A stretch of DNA of 64,000 nt from contig OX637334.1 of assembly GCA_951799405.1 (NCBI GenBank), forward strand, positions 5,642,001-5,706,000, read 5' to 3'. This document shows, piece after piece, positions 39,317 through 50,909 of this stretch; the stretch's first letter is position 1, and every line of letters begins with the position of its first letter. The DNA comes from Agapetus fuscipes. Its lineage: Eukaryota; Arthropoda; Insecta; Trichoptera; Glossosomatidae. The notes beneath the pieces are model-generated. The model did no database searches. It saw only the letters and a program-made list of their open reading frames with translations, and was not told the origin of the DNA. The translations under genes and the position numbers were made by a program.

Positions 39317-39980
39317 GTTTAACCTAGTTATCTCCTAGCACTTTTTTTCATACAAAACTCTAGTACACATTTTTTCCCACTCGGCCGTTTCACTACAGAG
39401 CTCCAACCATTAGTTTAATTTTTTCCTGTATGATTTATTTTCCCCGATACGGGTGATTAGTCCGTCGGCTCTAAGCCCCTGATGGATGACGCGCTGCCTG
39501 TGTGTACACTTTTTCCTATGCCCATTTTTCCCGCCGCCAATGGAAGGATTATCCACTCTAGAGTCTTTACTATGGGTTGACATCAGAAAATAAATACCTC
39601 CATTCTTGTTTTAAAGTAAGGAAAAAAACCTTTCATTTTATTTTCCAGACGATTATGTTGAATAAGTATTGTTAACGTTCTTAAGCATTGGAGAAAAAAA
39701 TAGAAATATATTTTTTGATGCGAATGTGAAATTGTGTGTCTGTGTGAGTCAGCGTGTGCATAGGGTATGGGCAAACACATTTCAGAATAAATATTTTCTC
39801 CCATTCCTTTAATAAAGCATTTGAAATTGACTGAACTGCTACCGATGGCTCCAATCCAACTTCAATTTTGAATTTTAAATCTGAATATCAAGCTTAAATG
39901 CGTTTTTACCATATATTCCCTACCTATTAGGCGCATGTGCCTATATGAGATGCACGGCCCTGGTGTGAACTGTGTCTGTG
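39317..39980. other. Unassigned
   Basis: Low-complexity and AT-rich sequence with no supported feature. Confidence 0.4.
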
Positions 39981-39984
39981 TGAG

Positions 39985-40265
39985 TTGGTGTGAGCTGTGT
40001 CTGTGAGTCTGTGAAGTCTCTAGATGTATGTAGGTACCTACTTAAATAATTGTATCTGTATTTTTACTCGAAAATTAAAAGCAGAATGTTTTGGCGAAAT
40101 CTCACATGTGACAGTTCTCAACGTTTTGAGAATAACCCTTCTTCTCACCTATAAATTGAGACCGATATGCTCTGTAGCCAGACGAGTATCAAAGCCATCG
40201 AGCCATACATTAAAAAAACAATTCTGTGTACGAATCAAATGTGATCCACATCTGAAATAAAAGTT
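39985..40265 (+). repeat. Diverged dispersed repeat, copy 2
   Basis: Partner of 34590-34885; see that entry. Confidence 0.4.
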
Positions 40266-40429
40266 CAGCGCCCTTGGAGTGACTACATGACGAAACGGCG
40301 TTATAAAGAAATCATCAACTCATCATCATCAAATAGAATGTGCAAAATAAGTAAACGTAATTTTTATAAAATTAAACCCGGTAAAATCATAACAATTAAC
40401 TTATTTCTAATTTATTTAATGTAGCCGAC

Positions 40430-40685
40430 GCGACGTTCCGATTGGGATGACCAGTACCTCCGCAGATGCAACTCCATTTTTATATGCCCTGGCACACTTC
40501 TATCATCTCGACAGTCATCACTCTCCTCATGCATGCTCTTCTCCTTTCTCACTTTTCAGATTCCAGTCATTAACAACCTCATTATTTTCTCAATCCACTA
40601 TTTTTAATGTTCCCTTATAAACTCTCACTGTCATTTGTTTCTTAAGGCCCAAACCATCTCAATACTATCATCATTGTCTTACAGA
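40430..40685 (-). pseudogene. Decayed LINE reverse-transcriptase end
   Basis: Complement follows the LINE end order (CAGTACCTCCGCAGATGCAAC, then CATGCATGCTCTTCTCC) with many lesions. Confidence 0.5.
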
Positions 40686-40690
40686 TTTTT

Positions 40691-41179
40691 TTCAAAAAAA
40701 CAATCACTCCTTGCGAATTCGGAGCCTTTTATATTGGACAAACCAAACGCAGCATTAACACCCGGTTGAAGGAACATATTGGTGCAGTTAAGAAGAATAA
40801 CCCGAACAAGTCTGCTATTTGTGAACATTCACAGAAAGGGGTGAATCATCTTATCAGATTTGATAAAACAAAGATTCTATCTAAAAACAGTTTCCCCCGA
40901 CTCGTGAAGGAAGCAATCGAAATACACAGGCACCCCAACTTCAACAGAGATGACAGCTTCAAACTTTCCAGTATATGGAGGCCAGTACTAACTTCAATGA
41001 TCCACCCTTTCATTAATCGGACGATTTCACAAGAAGACATAATATCGTCATTCTGTACAACTGGGGCTATAGCGACATCTATGGATGTATCTCCGAAGGT
41101 TAGTAAAAATAAAAATACCTTAAACCTTCGGCCTCGATCAAACAACAATAATTCAACAGTTTGTGGTTCCTCCTTATAG
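40691..41179 (+). pseudogene. Penelope-like element, GIY-YIG endonuclease C-terminal part
   Basis: The frame is open from 40691 and encodes GAFYIGQTKRSINTR and LKEH at its start, the GIY-YIG core, then a tail (FPRLVKEAIEIHRHPNFNRD) characteristic of Penelope endonucleases. The reverse-transcriptase part is missing to the left, where LINE sequence begins. The ATG at 40766 is internal and not a real start. A hammerhead-like core follows the stop by about 15 bp. Confidence 0.85.
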
Positions 41180-41240
41180 AGGACACACGTCTCCTGAAGA
41201 CGTCGGATATGACTCCGACGAAACGTAGATAAAATCGTTC
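41170..41240 (+). ncRNA. Hammerhead-like core downstream of Penelope ORF
   Basis: CTGAAGA, a perfect 6-bp stem GTCGGA/TCCGAC around TATGAC, then GAAACGTA. Penelope elements are known to carry hammerhead ribozymes of this minimal type. The A in CTGAAGA replaces the usual U of CUGAUGA, so activity is uncertain. Confidence 0.6.
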
Positions 41241-41569
41241 TTCTCTTTTGCACAGTCAGTAAAATTCGTTTTTTTCATTCTTTAAAACAATCACTATTCG
41301 CAATACATATATAGATCGCAACCTGCGACAAGACAAAGTCTGTCAGGTCAGCTATTTAAAACGAAAAAAAGCTAAAAATGTAAAATAAAACGCGTTTTTT
41401 TAAATATTTTTTTGTGGTAGTAATTCTTAAGTTATATATTTTGTTTAAGCTTTATAATTAAGATAAAAAATTAATAAACATGCTTGATTTTTTTCATTAC
41501 TGTAACTATTTTGCTAAGACCATAAAGTGTAAGAAACAAAAAAGGCAGATTTACCTTTATAACACGCCT

Positions 41570-41785
41570 TAAGTTGCAAAGATATATTGACATTTAATGC
41601 ATGCTCACAAGCAGGATCATGCAATTTTGCGCCTTCAACTAGTTGCAAAATAAACCAAACATCACATGTACATAAACTTCGAAACTCCTGCCGTGTTTCC
41701 CTGAAACCCAGGTGGCATTGGCAAAAGTAAACCAAGGTTTTACTGCATGAGGGGAAAGCTTCTTTACCAATTTATTATTCAAGAG
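41570..41785 (-). repeat. LINE 3'-end/SINE repeat, old copy
   Basis: Reverse copy with about one difference every five bases. Confidence 0.65.
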
Positions 41786-41789
41786 ACTA

Positions 41790-42445
41790 AGAAGCTAGTT
41801 AAGGATAAATTAATAAATTAAAAACATGCAATTTAGTTTTAAAAATTATATAATTTTGAAATTTTAAATCAAAATGCTTTAAAGTGACGAGTCATTTTCA
41901 TATCCTGAAGACTAATGACTCCAAAAACTTTTCCACTCTTTCAGGCTGAAAATATTGAAAAAAGGGAAAAGCGGCGTTACCACTGGAAAATTCTTTTCCT
42001 TTTGTTTCATTATTAAAAATCTGAAACATTAAAGGCGTCAGAGGGGGAGAGGGGGGAAGGTAAAATATATAAAAAGTAAGACGACGGCCGTCAGCTGGAA
42101 AATTATTAGAAAAGTTATTCTTCGTAGGAGAAAACAGAATCGTATACAGTCAAATTATAATAAACAAGCGCACCTCAGTTATCGAATTTTGCTTGTAGAA
42201 GCAGTCTCAAATTAAGTGCACTTTTTCGTAAGTTTTAAGTGACTTTGTTTTCATGCAAGTAACTACTCTGAAATTTGACAGTTTGGTCCAATAGCTTCAT
42301 ATTTTAAAGGTTAGTAGAGCCTTTAGCAAACAATAACACAATATCAGTCAACATTTTACTAAGCAACCCATTTATGTGACTTTACAGTTTCAATAAGTAT
42401 TTTTATACCGAATTCATTATTCAATGACAGCGCTATGGCCAGAGA
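41790..42445. other. AT-rich, nothing supported
   Basis: No repeat or coding signal. Confidence 0.45.
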
Positions 42446-42449
42446 ATAT

Positions 42450-42665
42450 AGCGAATGATTTAAACGCAACTAAGCTACAAATATAGTGTAACTTCATGCC
42501 TGCGTTATCCCCGAATGTGTCGCATGTGACCGTTCGGGACCTATTTATTTTTACGGGTAAGGGGGCCGGCCTCACACCAACCACTTTCAGTTGAAGTGGG
42601 GGTTTTCCAGCTCCCAAAGGGCCTGGTTCTTATTTCTTTGTGAAGGCTGAGTAAACCTTGAGATT
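42450..42665 (-). mobile_element. SINE C, 3' part in reverse
   Basis: CAACTAAGCTACAAATATAGTG start, GGGGCCGGCCTCACACCAACC, TGTGAAGGCTGAGTAAACC; truncated before the tRNA head and joined to SINE B. Confidence 0.8.
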
Positions 42666-42689
42666 GAATCCTTGCTCTCGGCTCGGAAG

Positions 42690-42805
42690 AGCAAATTTTA
42701 AAATATAAATGGTATATTTTTTGTGCTCCGCTGAGATTCGAGCCCACAGCCTTCCATTCAGACTCCGAAGTGTTACCACTGAACTGCGGACCGGTCTGAT
42801 AAAGG
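42690..42805 (-). mobile_element. SINE B tRNA-head part in reverse
   Basis: GCTCCGCTGAGATTCGAGCCC is the B-box complement and CACTGAACTGCGGACCGG the A-box end. Confidence 0.8.
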
Positions 42806-42954
42806 TACATATTTGATATATAACAATGTTGGTAAGATTTCCATCGTACCCCTTGACAATTTTTTGACTCTGTTTCAACATATTTCATTGTTTAATTGTC
42901 AATTAAAATTCCGCAAAAAACATAAATGATAAATTTTTAATTGTTAATACATAT

Positions 42955-43130
42955 TTTCTGGCAAGGCACAAGCAGGTTGATGAACATGTTTTTGGTCCTT
43001 TTTACGTTTGAATGAATAAGCTGCATGTGTTCATCCAAAATAAACCAAACCTCACATGGACGTATACTTTTCAAATCCTGCCTCTTTTCTCTGAAACTGA
43101 GATGGTATTGGAAAAAGCGAACCAAGTGTT
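42955..43130 (-). repeat. LINE 3'-end/SINE repeat, old copy
   Basis: AAATAAACCAAACCTCACATGG and the following TGAAACTGAGATGGTATTGG are degraded family blocks. Confidence 0.6.
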
Positions 43131-43139
43131 TACAAAACT

Positions 43140-44620
43140 TATTTTTAGCCAAAAAAACATTCATACGAAGCGAGCTTTGACATTCCTACATTCTCATACG
43201 TCAGAATCAAATCACTCGTCTTCCGAAACGTTGAACATTGAGGTTTTTTTTGTAGGGTTGGGATGTACAGGGAGTGTGGGAGAACTTTTTCAATGGAAAC
43301 GATACACCTGCCCGTGCCTCGTAATTCCCCTCGGCCGTAATGTACCTCGCAGGGAGAATAAATGTGCACAGAAAGAAATGACTTGTTATTATTTTCTTAT
43401 TGTCCTGTACCTGCCTACGTCACTGACAGACTCGCCAAGTTGTTTACCACAAACACGATACATGACCATTTTTTATACATTTTTATTAGGAATTTAAATC
43501 AGTATATTCTAAAGTGAACATATTCAATGAAGACATGGCTTTGAGCGTGATCAATGTGGTCCGCACTTGAATTGATATGTAAATAAATTGTACAGTGGAC
43601 TGCACATGACTTAATAGCATAAAATACGGTCATGTTAAGTCATAGTCAATTTTCAAAACAAAAAAAATAGTTGTGTGTAAGTAATGAAGCTAATCTATTT
43701 AAGTAATCGTCTTTTTGCACTATTATCATTGATCCCATTTGTATCAAAACTAACACTTTGTTTGGTGGGTATACTTTTCATTGATATTTTGGAAAGTTAT
43801 GATTGATTATTATATGGGTACTACTTACTAGATTTCAAGACTCGTAGCCTAGTATTTTATATTAGGCGTTTTAGTACCAAGAATATTACAATTATTTTTT
43901 GTATGGAAATTTGTCACTTTGTATGGTGGCTACACTTTATAATGTTTATTTGAAAAAAGTAATGATTAGTGTATGTAGGTATATTTAATAGCTTCTCAAT
44001 TGAAGAACATTATTTTTTAGTTAACCTGTTCTCTACCGAGAAATTTTAAATTATTGTTTTCTCTTGTATCGAAACCCCCAAAACAAAGAGTATTATTAGG
44101 TAATGGTTCTTGTTGTTAGATATCACTTTATTGGGTATTTTGAATGAAAGTTCAAGTAATAGTTAACTAAAATATTACAACAGTTCAATATACCGGGCCT
44201 TAGAGTCGTAATGAAGTTCCAACCCTAGTCCTACGGCTTTGAGAGCTAGCATTCTAACAACTTAATTACAGGACTATGATATAACACATTATACTTTATC
44301 TTCGTAATATTTTCTACAGAATAAATTTTTAAACAATTATTTAGGAATTTTTTTGGAAAGTGCCAAATGTATTATAAAATATTTTCATAGAAAACGCACG
44401 CCACAATAGATGTGCATTTGATAAATTGCTTCGTGTCACTTTCGTTTGTTCTGCGGGGTCACTGGTTGTGATACTGGCTACAACTGGTCACGCATGCATG
44501 CCATTTCTGCATTTAGCTGACAACAGGCCAAAATATATCATTGAAATTGAGTCGGTAAAAATATCTCTCGAATGAAAACAGATTCCATCTACTTATTTAT
44601 GATTAGTAAAATAATATTAG
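43140..44620. other. Mostly AT-rich, unassigned
   Basis: A 161-codon plus frame (43012-43497) overlaps the old repeat and shows no domain. The remainder holds nothing I can support. Confidence 0.4.
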
Positions 44621-44627
44621 GATGATT

Positions 44628-44885
44628 TATTGCAAACATCTGCGAGCTTTATCGTCGCTGTAGAAAACGCCAATTCTCCAGCAAGACCCAGTTGCTGTAA
44701 GGCTGGATGGACCTTTAAATGACGGGTCTTTGGTTAAGGTTTATGAATTTTTCAACCCAGCGAAGAGCAAATTAATTGTAAATATAAATGGTATTTTTTT
44801 TTGTGCTCCACCGGGATTCGAACCCACATCTTTCGATTTACGAGTCAGAAGTGTTAGCCAATAAACTACGGACCGATGAATTTGA
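44628..44885 (-). mobile_element. SINE B, full reverse copy
   Basis: Body GGCTGGATGGACCTTTAAATG, B-box complement GGGATTCGAACCCACATC, A-box end CTACGGACCG. Confidence 0.87.
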
Positions 44886-44917
44886 TTTTTTACAGTAAAC
44901 TTTCAATTTTTTTTTTC

Positions 44918-45235
44918 CGGTCGATAGCTCAGTTGGTAGAGTACTTGCATTTCATGCCGTGAGTTCGGGTTCGAATCCCATCAAGGGTGTCAGAAATGAT
45001 TTCCCGTTTCGGTGTTTATTTCAAACCCCAAAATAAAATATCGGCAAGGCTTACTTAGCCTTCACAAGATTTGAGTACCAGCGCCCTCGGGAGCTGGGAA
45101 ACCCCCACTACAACTGAAGTGGTTGGCGTAAGGCCGGCCCCTTTACCTGTAAAAATGAATAGGTTCAACTCGCCAGATGCGACCCCTTCGGGGATAACGC
45201 GGCAAGAAGTTACACTATATATGTAGCTTAGTTGT
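44918..45235 (+). mobile_element. SINE C, full forward copy
   Basis: A box (TAGCTCAGTTGGTAGAG) and B box (GGTTCGAATCC), body to GCGGCAAGAAGTTACAC and TGTAGCTTAGTTG. Confidence 0.9.
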
Positions 45236-45260
45236 TAGTTGTCATAACACTTTGTGAAAC

Positions 45261-45533
45261 GTGCAAAACTGTCACAAATGTATGGCAGCTGATAGCGGGT
45301 GTAAGGAAACTCACCCTACCCCGGATACCGTCATTTATCACGGATATTCTTATCCGTCGCGCATTGAAAAATGGTGTGTCGCACGGTGCACCGTACAGGC
45401 AACACAACAATGCTCTTTACCAGGATATCCGTGCGCGCAGCCCGACACTCGGTCCGATACCGACCCATCACACACACTTACGCAGACTGAAATATTCACC
45501 AACTATTGTGGGCAAGGCGTGCATCCCAAATAG
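45261..45533 (+). CDS. Possible coding fragment, unknown
   Basis: A CpG-rich stretch with overlapping plus frames; one (90 codons) has seven or more cysteines in a spacing I do not recognise, another (182 codons, 45232-45780) continues beyond it. The longer frame starts inside the SINE C tail. Could be an unannotated transposon. Confidence 0.2.
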   Translation: MQNCHKCMAADSGCKETHPTPDTVIYHGYSYPSRIEKWCVARCTVQATQQCSLPGYPCAQPDTRSDTDPSHTLTQTEIFTNYCGQGVHPK

Positions 45534-46059
45534 GAACATGTGCCTAATAGGAAGGCAATATAGGGTAAAAAACCATTTAAGCTTGATAGTGTTATGTTTT
45601 GACTTGAGGTTCTTTTCATTTGATTGCACAGTAAAGGTAACAATTAACTGTTCACTCTTCAATCTCTGCTTACAGGTCTTTGCGTTACAATGGTCAAAGC
45701 GGCTCTGTTTGTCCCACATAATCTGCGTTCGTTTTTATATGTGCGGCAGATACAATTTTGCATGTTTTCGAACATTGTAGATACTTCCATGTAGATGGTA
45801 CTAGAGCATTGTTCTACACTACACCAGAGACGTCACACACAACAACCAGCGTGCCTAGGCTCACGTAGCCCATACGTTCGTAACGATATTCAAAAATAAA
45901 GTTCGATTCGAGCCATCGGTTACACTTCAGTCGATTTTAAATGAGTCATTGTAAAGGAATGGGAGAATAAAATATTCTAAAATGTATTTTCCTATACCTT
46001 ACGCACGCGTCTGATTGTACGTATGCAAAAACATACAAAATTTTGTTATTTTATTAAAG

Positions 46060-46300
46060 TTCGGTCGATAGCTAAATGAGTGACACATGAATTCCATGCT
46101 AGAAAGTTTGAGTTCTTTCCCCATCGAGTTTGCCAGAAATGATTGTCAGTGTTTATTTCCAAGACTAACAGTGATGTTAACTTAGCCTTCACAAAAAAAG
46201 AACCAGCCCCTAGGGATTTGTAAAACCCTTCCCTTTAAGGGAAACGGTTGATGTTAGACCAGCTTCCTTACCTATATTGCTCTATGTGTGCAGCTTGGTT
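46060..46300 (+). mobile_element. SINE C, decayed forward copy
   Basis: GGTCGATAGCTAAATGAG head and CAGAAATGATTGTCAGTG body remain. Confidence 0.65.
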
Positions 46301-46469
46301 ACATTTTTAACGTAAAGTTTACGTTAAGCATCTTGTAAATAATTAAAAACGGATTCTCGACGTGTCGTCAGAATCGTATCCGACGTCATCAGCGTGCCTC
46401 TTCTATGACAACAGAGATTATTGATTTTTTAGTGTTGATCTGTTAACACAGTGAAAGTCCATTTTTATA

Positions 46470-46627
46470 AATATAAATGGTAAAACATTGTTTTAATTCA
46501 CTTTATTCTTTTTTTTTGCTCGAATATTTTCGCCTTATGAGGCATCTTCAAGAGCAGAATGGTTACTTTGAGCAAAAAAAAAAAAGAATAAAGTGAATTA
46601 AAACAATGTTTTACCATTTATATTTTT
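46470..46627. mobile_element. Palindromic Penelope-type element
   Basis: Arms of about 52-58 bp (46470-46522; 46569-46627) are near-perfect inverted copies, differing in the length of an A/T run. The loop on the minus strand reads CTTGAAGAT, GCCT/AGGC stem, GAAAATATT. Confidence 0.8.
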
Positions 46628-46639
46628 AAATATTTATAG

Positions 46640-47070
46640 AGATTATTCAATTTACTTAACGTTCTCCTCTGTTCCACAGTTCGTACAATTTGTTGTTTAC
46701 GTAAAAACCCTAACCACTAATTGTACATATTTAGGTTTTTGTAAGTGGGTATTTGTGATGGGTCGAAATTTGACTGACAAGCGGAATACGCTAAATATAC
46801 CTATTTAGTGTTTTTTTTAATGTTGCCAACCCTTCCTCCCGGATACCGTGACATTCGGGGTTGAATGTAAGCGCATACGACGCAATACAATGAGACATCC
46901 CCTTGCGTTGAGAAAAGGATAGAAATAATAGTAGAGAAAATGAAGAATAATGGAAAGATGTGATGTTTGAAATCCCATTGTAAGATCGCGGTAAGTGAAA
47001 TGAATGAATGGGTAATTTAAAAATAGCATTAAATACCAAAATAATCAATTCTAAGCGGAGTATGCAGTCT
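46640..47070. other. Unassigned
   Basis: No supported feature. Confidence 0.45.
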
Positions 47071-47074
47071 TTTT

Positions 47075-47265
47075 TTTTAAGAAATCCTGTGCGGGAGATT
47101 CCCTAGATTCTAGAGACTCTAGCGGTCTATGACACTTATTGTAGTGCCGCAGAGGTGTACAAGCTTGGTCGTCGCTACAAAGAGACAATACTCAACAAGA
47201 CTTAGGTGCTGTAAGGATGGACCTGTTCTGTAGTCTGGTTCTAAATAAAAATATTTGCATACGGA
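47075..47265 (-). mobile_element. SINE B, long subfamily, reverse copy
   Basis: Extra module (TCCTGTGCGGGAGATTCC to TTGTAGTGCCGCAGAGGTG) joined to a decayed SINE B body. Confidence 0.65.
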
Positions 47266-47269
47266 AGTC

Positions 47270-48025
47270 CCCTTAATTTTTCTTACGTTTTAAAAACTGA
47301 TTTTAACACCGCGACTTTGCTAGATGGATTTTTGAACCAAAATGTATGACTAAGATAATGTCGTCGTGTAAGCTTCATAAGCAAGTTACAATATTGATAA
47401 TTTCTTAAAAATCTAGTAGTTCTAACATTGTTATACGCGTTATAATTTTTGTACCAGTTTGTCGATCAAGGTTTTAATAAAGCTTTGACGTTTGCCGGAC
47501 GAGAAAAATTCAAATTTACAACAAACGCATAATTCTTTTTTCAAAAACCTTTACTTCGTCACCTTTCCAATCAAGTATAGATTCCGTCAGACGCTCGGTT
47601 TAATATTGTACCCCAAGTTTAAAACTAATACTTTTAAACTCAACTCAAGTTTCACCAAAAGTGTATTGAAAGTGAAACGCTCCCCACAGGCGCTGTGTTA
47701 GTTGTGATACATTTTTTGTTGACTCAATGGTTAGAGTCAGGATGTAAAGTTGGATTAAGGGTTGATTTTATTTGCTAGGTAGGTAGGTACAAGGGGACGC
47801 GCCCACGGAACCGGACAAGCAATTTAAGTTGTTTTGGATTAGCAAACTTCTCTAATTGCATTGTTGGCTTTTACACAACGGGAGACCGGACAAATGAAGA
47901 CACGAAGCACAGACAGCGAGATTATTGTATTAAACAATCGTTTCCAATCTTAAAAATACATTTATCTGTAAACCATAAAGTTTTAAAGCATTTAAGGGTA
48001 CTATTTGTTTGGTGGTACTATTTGT
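47270..48025. other. AT-rich, nothing supported
   Basis: A 69-codon frame (47492-47701) lacks any motif. Confidence 0.45.
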
Positions 48026-48032
48026 ATTGACC

Positions 48033-48360
48033 GGTCGATAGCTCAGTTGGTAGAGTGCTTGCATTCCATGCCGTGAGCTCGGGTTCGAATCCCGCCGAGG
48101 CGAGGGTGTCAGAAATGATTTCCCGTTTCGGTGTTTGTTTCAAACCCCAAAATAAAAATGCCGGCAAGGTTTACTCAGCCTTCACAAGAAATGAGTACCA
48201 GTTCTCTCGGGAGCTGGGAAACCCCCACTTCATCTGAAGTGGTTGGCGTAAGGCCGGCCCCCTTACCTGTAAAAATAAATAGGTTCAACTCGCCACATGC
48301 GACCCCTTCGGGGATAACGCGGCAAGAAGTTACACTATATGTGTAGCTTAGTTGCGTTTT
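48033..48360 (+). mobile_element. tRNA-derived SINE C, reference copy
   Basis: About 325 bp. Head: CGATAGCTCAGTTGGTAGAG (A box), then GGTTCGAATCCCGCC (B box), so it derives from a tRNA and is transcribed by pol III. Body: GTGTCAGAAATGATTTCCCG, CAAGGTTTACTCAGCC, GGTTGGCGTAAGGCCGGCC, GGGGATAACGCGGC, end TGTAGCTTAGTTGCG. The fixed, long body shared by more than ten loci shows a mobile family. Confidence 0.92.
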
Positions 48361-48469
48361 TGCGTTTTTTTTATTTAACGCACACTCATAAGGACAAGCA
48401 CGTAAGTTTACATTTAAACATGCTGTAGGTGTTCTTAATGAATAAATCAATCCTCACATTTATGTGTCG

Positions 48470-48690
48470 GTTTATAGCTGAGGGGTTCCATTCGCTATTT
48501 TTGACTAGCGTATTTGAAACAGAATAACGCTGGTTCGAATCACGCTTGGTCCTTTGACCCTAGTTCCACAGATGCCATTGCATGCACACAAGCTTCTGCT
48601 GTCGCATGAAGACAACTGACCATGCAAAATAGGATGATGAATGAATTGTCTTCAAACAAATTTTATCATTTTCAATAAGATTGTACCAAA
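48470..48690 (+). mobile_element. tRNA-derived SINE D, copy 2
   Basis: B box GGTTCGAATCACG, then TGCCATTGCATGCACACAAG and CGCATGAAGACAACTGACC, matching 25195-25345. Confidence 0.65.
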
Positions 48691-48714
48691 AAACGTTTTC
48701 TTCTTTTAAGGCTT

Positions 48715-48915
48715 TATCCGACCCATAGCTCGGTTAGTAAAACGCGTGTGATCAATACAATGAGTTTTTAAGTTCGATCCCCACTAAATAATGTATAACA
48801 CTTATTTCAAACGATAGAACTGACAAGGTTTAATGTTAAATGGTTGACGTAAGTCTAATCCACTCTGCACGGAAAAAAAAATGTTCCATCTAGCACATGG
48901 AACCTCCAAGGCAAC
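48715..48915 (+). mobile_element. SINE C, decayed forward copy
   Basis: CCCATAGCTCGGTTAGTAAAAC head and GGTTGACGTAAGTCTAATCC body. Confidence 0.5.
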
Positions 48916-48919
48916 CACA

Positions 48920-50080
48920 TAAAAAGATTTTTAAGCGACTTTTAAAAATACATTTTATGATGAAAGAGAAGTTACAGCTAAGCAGTCATTTGTCTCCCTT
49001 TTTGTTTCTGTGGATTGAATGTTTAATGAAAGGTTTTTATGCAAATACCGCCTTTAGAGATTTGCACACTTAATACCATAATCCCTCGATGTTTGCAGAT
49101 TTATTTTATCTCTAACTGAAGCTTTATTGCTTTTGAATAGGTACTTTCAGCGCTATTTGCACACAGCAAATCCATGGCTCATCCATCGCCTTAAATGAAT
49201 TCTCCATACAAAAAGGTGATCCGTGAATGATCTTATTTTTTTTTATTTTAAAATTCCTTTAAGTAAGCATTTTTTCTGCATTTTTTTTTTCATTATTTAC
49301 TTTTTTATATGAAAATAATTATTATTTTCCTGTGAACTTATTTATTTATCCAATTATATTTTTAAACTTCATTGGTATTTCCAATTAATTTTCTGAACTT
49401 TTTTTTTTTGTCAATAAAACAAAATAAAAGAAATTCAATAAAATGGTATTTGAGTTTTTATACACAATATATTTTATATTTTCTTGTAATCCCTGTATTC
49501 ATAAATTCTCATAAAATATCTTTAGAGAAAATTACCTGGTTCATTCTGAAATTCCTTATTTGAAATGACAGTAAAGATGATAACTTCAGTTTTTTTTTTT
49601 TAAAATATAATCTTTTATCTTTTAGATTAATTAAAATTTGATACAAACTCAACACTGATTTTTATACTATATCTTTGCAACTTTGATCATATATAGTAGA
49701 TTAATACTAGAGGTACAGTTAAAAATTTAAATAATATTTTTTTAAGAGTTGAATATATGTAATAGGCATTTTAGGGTTTGTGGATACATATGTAATAGGA
49801 TAAATATTTATTTAATATTTTCAAAAAGAAGAAAATATCTATGTCCCTGCATGAATATTCCATCTTAACTATAAAAAAACAAAAGTAATGACGATAATTC
49901 TTACCTTTTATTTGACCCATTATCCTAAAGCATATTACTGCGAGAATGTGCAAACTCGATTCTTGCTGCGAGGCCGAAAAATGTTTGATAAAGAAAGTTC
50001 AGTAAGCATAAATGAGTTATGATTACACACAGTCCCCGACTGGGCCCAAATGTGCGTAGAAATGTGCCAAACAACAGTGC
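48920..50080. other. AT-rich, nothing supported
   Basis: Only a LINE-repeat tail fragment around 49670 (CTTTGCAACTTTGATCATA). Confidence 0.4.
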
Positions 50081-50219
50081 CTGGACATAGTACAAAGAGG
50101 CGTAAAAAATGCCATGGAAACAAATATATACAAAGAAAAAGAATAAAAGCTTTAGACTTACACGGCTGTCTGATGATGCTGGAGAGAAGTTTTCCGGGAT
50201 ATGCTGCCGTGGTCTGTGG

Positions 50220-50400
50220 GAGTTGTTTTTTTTTTTCATCAAACTTTTCATCAAGATCATCTTCGTCATTGCATTTTCACGTTTAAAAAGCCCATCGTAG
50301 ACATGGGCGAAACGTCAGGAAGCTCCAGCTCCCAAAAAAACGGTAACAAATCCCTGTAAACACTCTCCAGCATCAAATAAACAGAAGACGTTCAGAGTGC
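50220..50400 (+). repeat. Penelope-type 3' end with hammerhead-like stem
   Basis: GCCCAT/ATGGGC stem followed by GAAACGTC and GGAAGCTCCAGCTCCC. The CTGAAGA lead seen in the 60205 copy is mutated here. Same family as 7500 and 60180. Confidence 0.65.
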
Positions 50401-50439
50401 AAAAAAAGATCCCACCAGTAGATTTGATACTTTACTACA

Positions 50440-50700
50440 CATCTAATCTAAATCTAAATCTAAGCTGAAAATATATGTATCATTTGAGATTCATATTAAA
50501 TGCATTCCAACAAGCAGACACGCATAATTTCACGCTCACATGCCGCATGTGGACCTACAATATAAAAAACCCAATCTCAATTGAACATAAGCCCTGCAAC
50601 TCTTGCAGACCTTCCCTGAAACAGGGGTGACATTGGCAAAGGGAACCATTTATTACAGTATGGGGGGTCAACCTCATACCAACCTATCAGTCAAGGAATA
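50440..50700 (-). repeat. LINE 3'-end/SINE repeat, full copy
   Basis: Reverse copy ending ATCAGTCAAGGAA. Confidence 0.87.
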
Positions 50701-50714
50701 AAGCGCATTTTTTT

Positions 50715-50905
50715 GCCTTCGCATGTTAGGGGACCGGCCTTGGTCTGAAATTTCTAGTACTCATTTTTTGTTCTCCGCTGAGTAAACCTTGCGGGGTTGG
50801 AAATAAACATCGAAACGGGAAATCAATTCTGATACCCTCGGTGAGATTTCAACTCAAGCTCTCGGCATGGACAGCAAGCATTCTACCCAATGAGCTATCG
50901 ACCGG
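50715..50905 (-). mobile_element. SINE C, partial reverse copy
   Basis: GGGGACCGGCCTTGG, then CTGAGTAAACCTTGCGG and the head complement CCCAATGAGCTATCGACCGG. Confidence 0.75.
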
Positions 50906-50909
50906 AAGG

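Noticed and set aside
38715..39338. 207-codon open frame
   Set aside because: It is the 33-bp minisatellite read in frame.
40846..41253. 135-codon minus-strand frame
   Set aside because: Shadow of the Penelope endonuclease on the other strand.
44918..44995. Possible tRNA gene (A and B boxes)
   Set aside because: The same head continues into a 250-bp body repeated at many loci, so it is a SINE.
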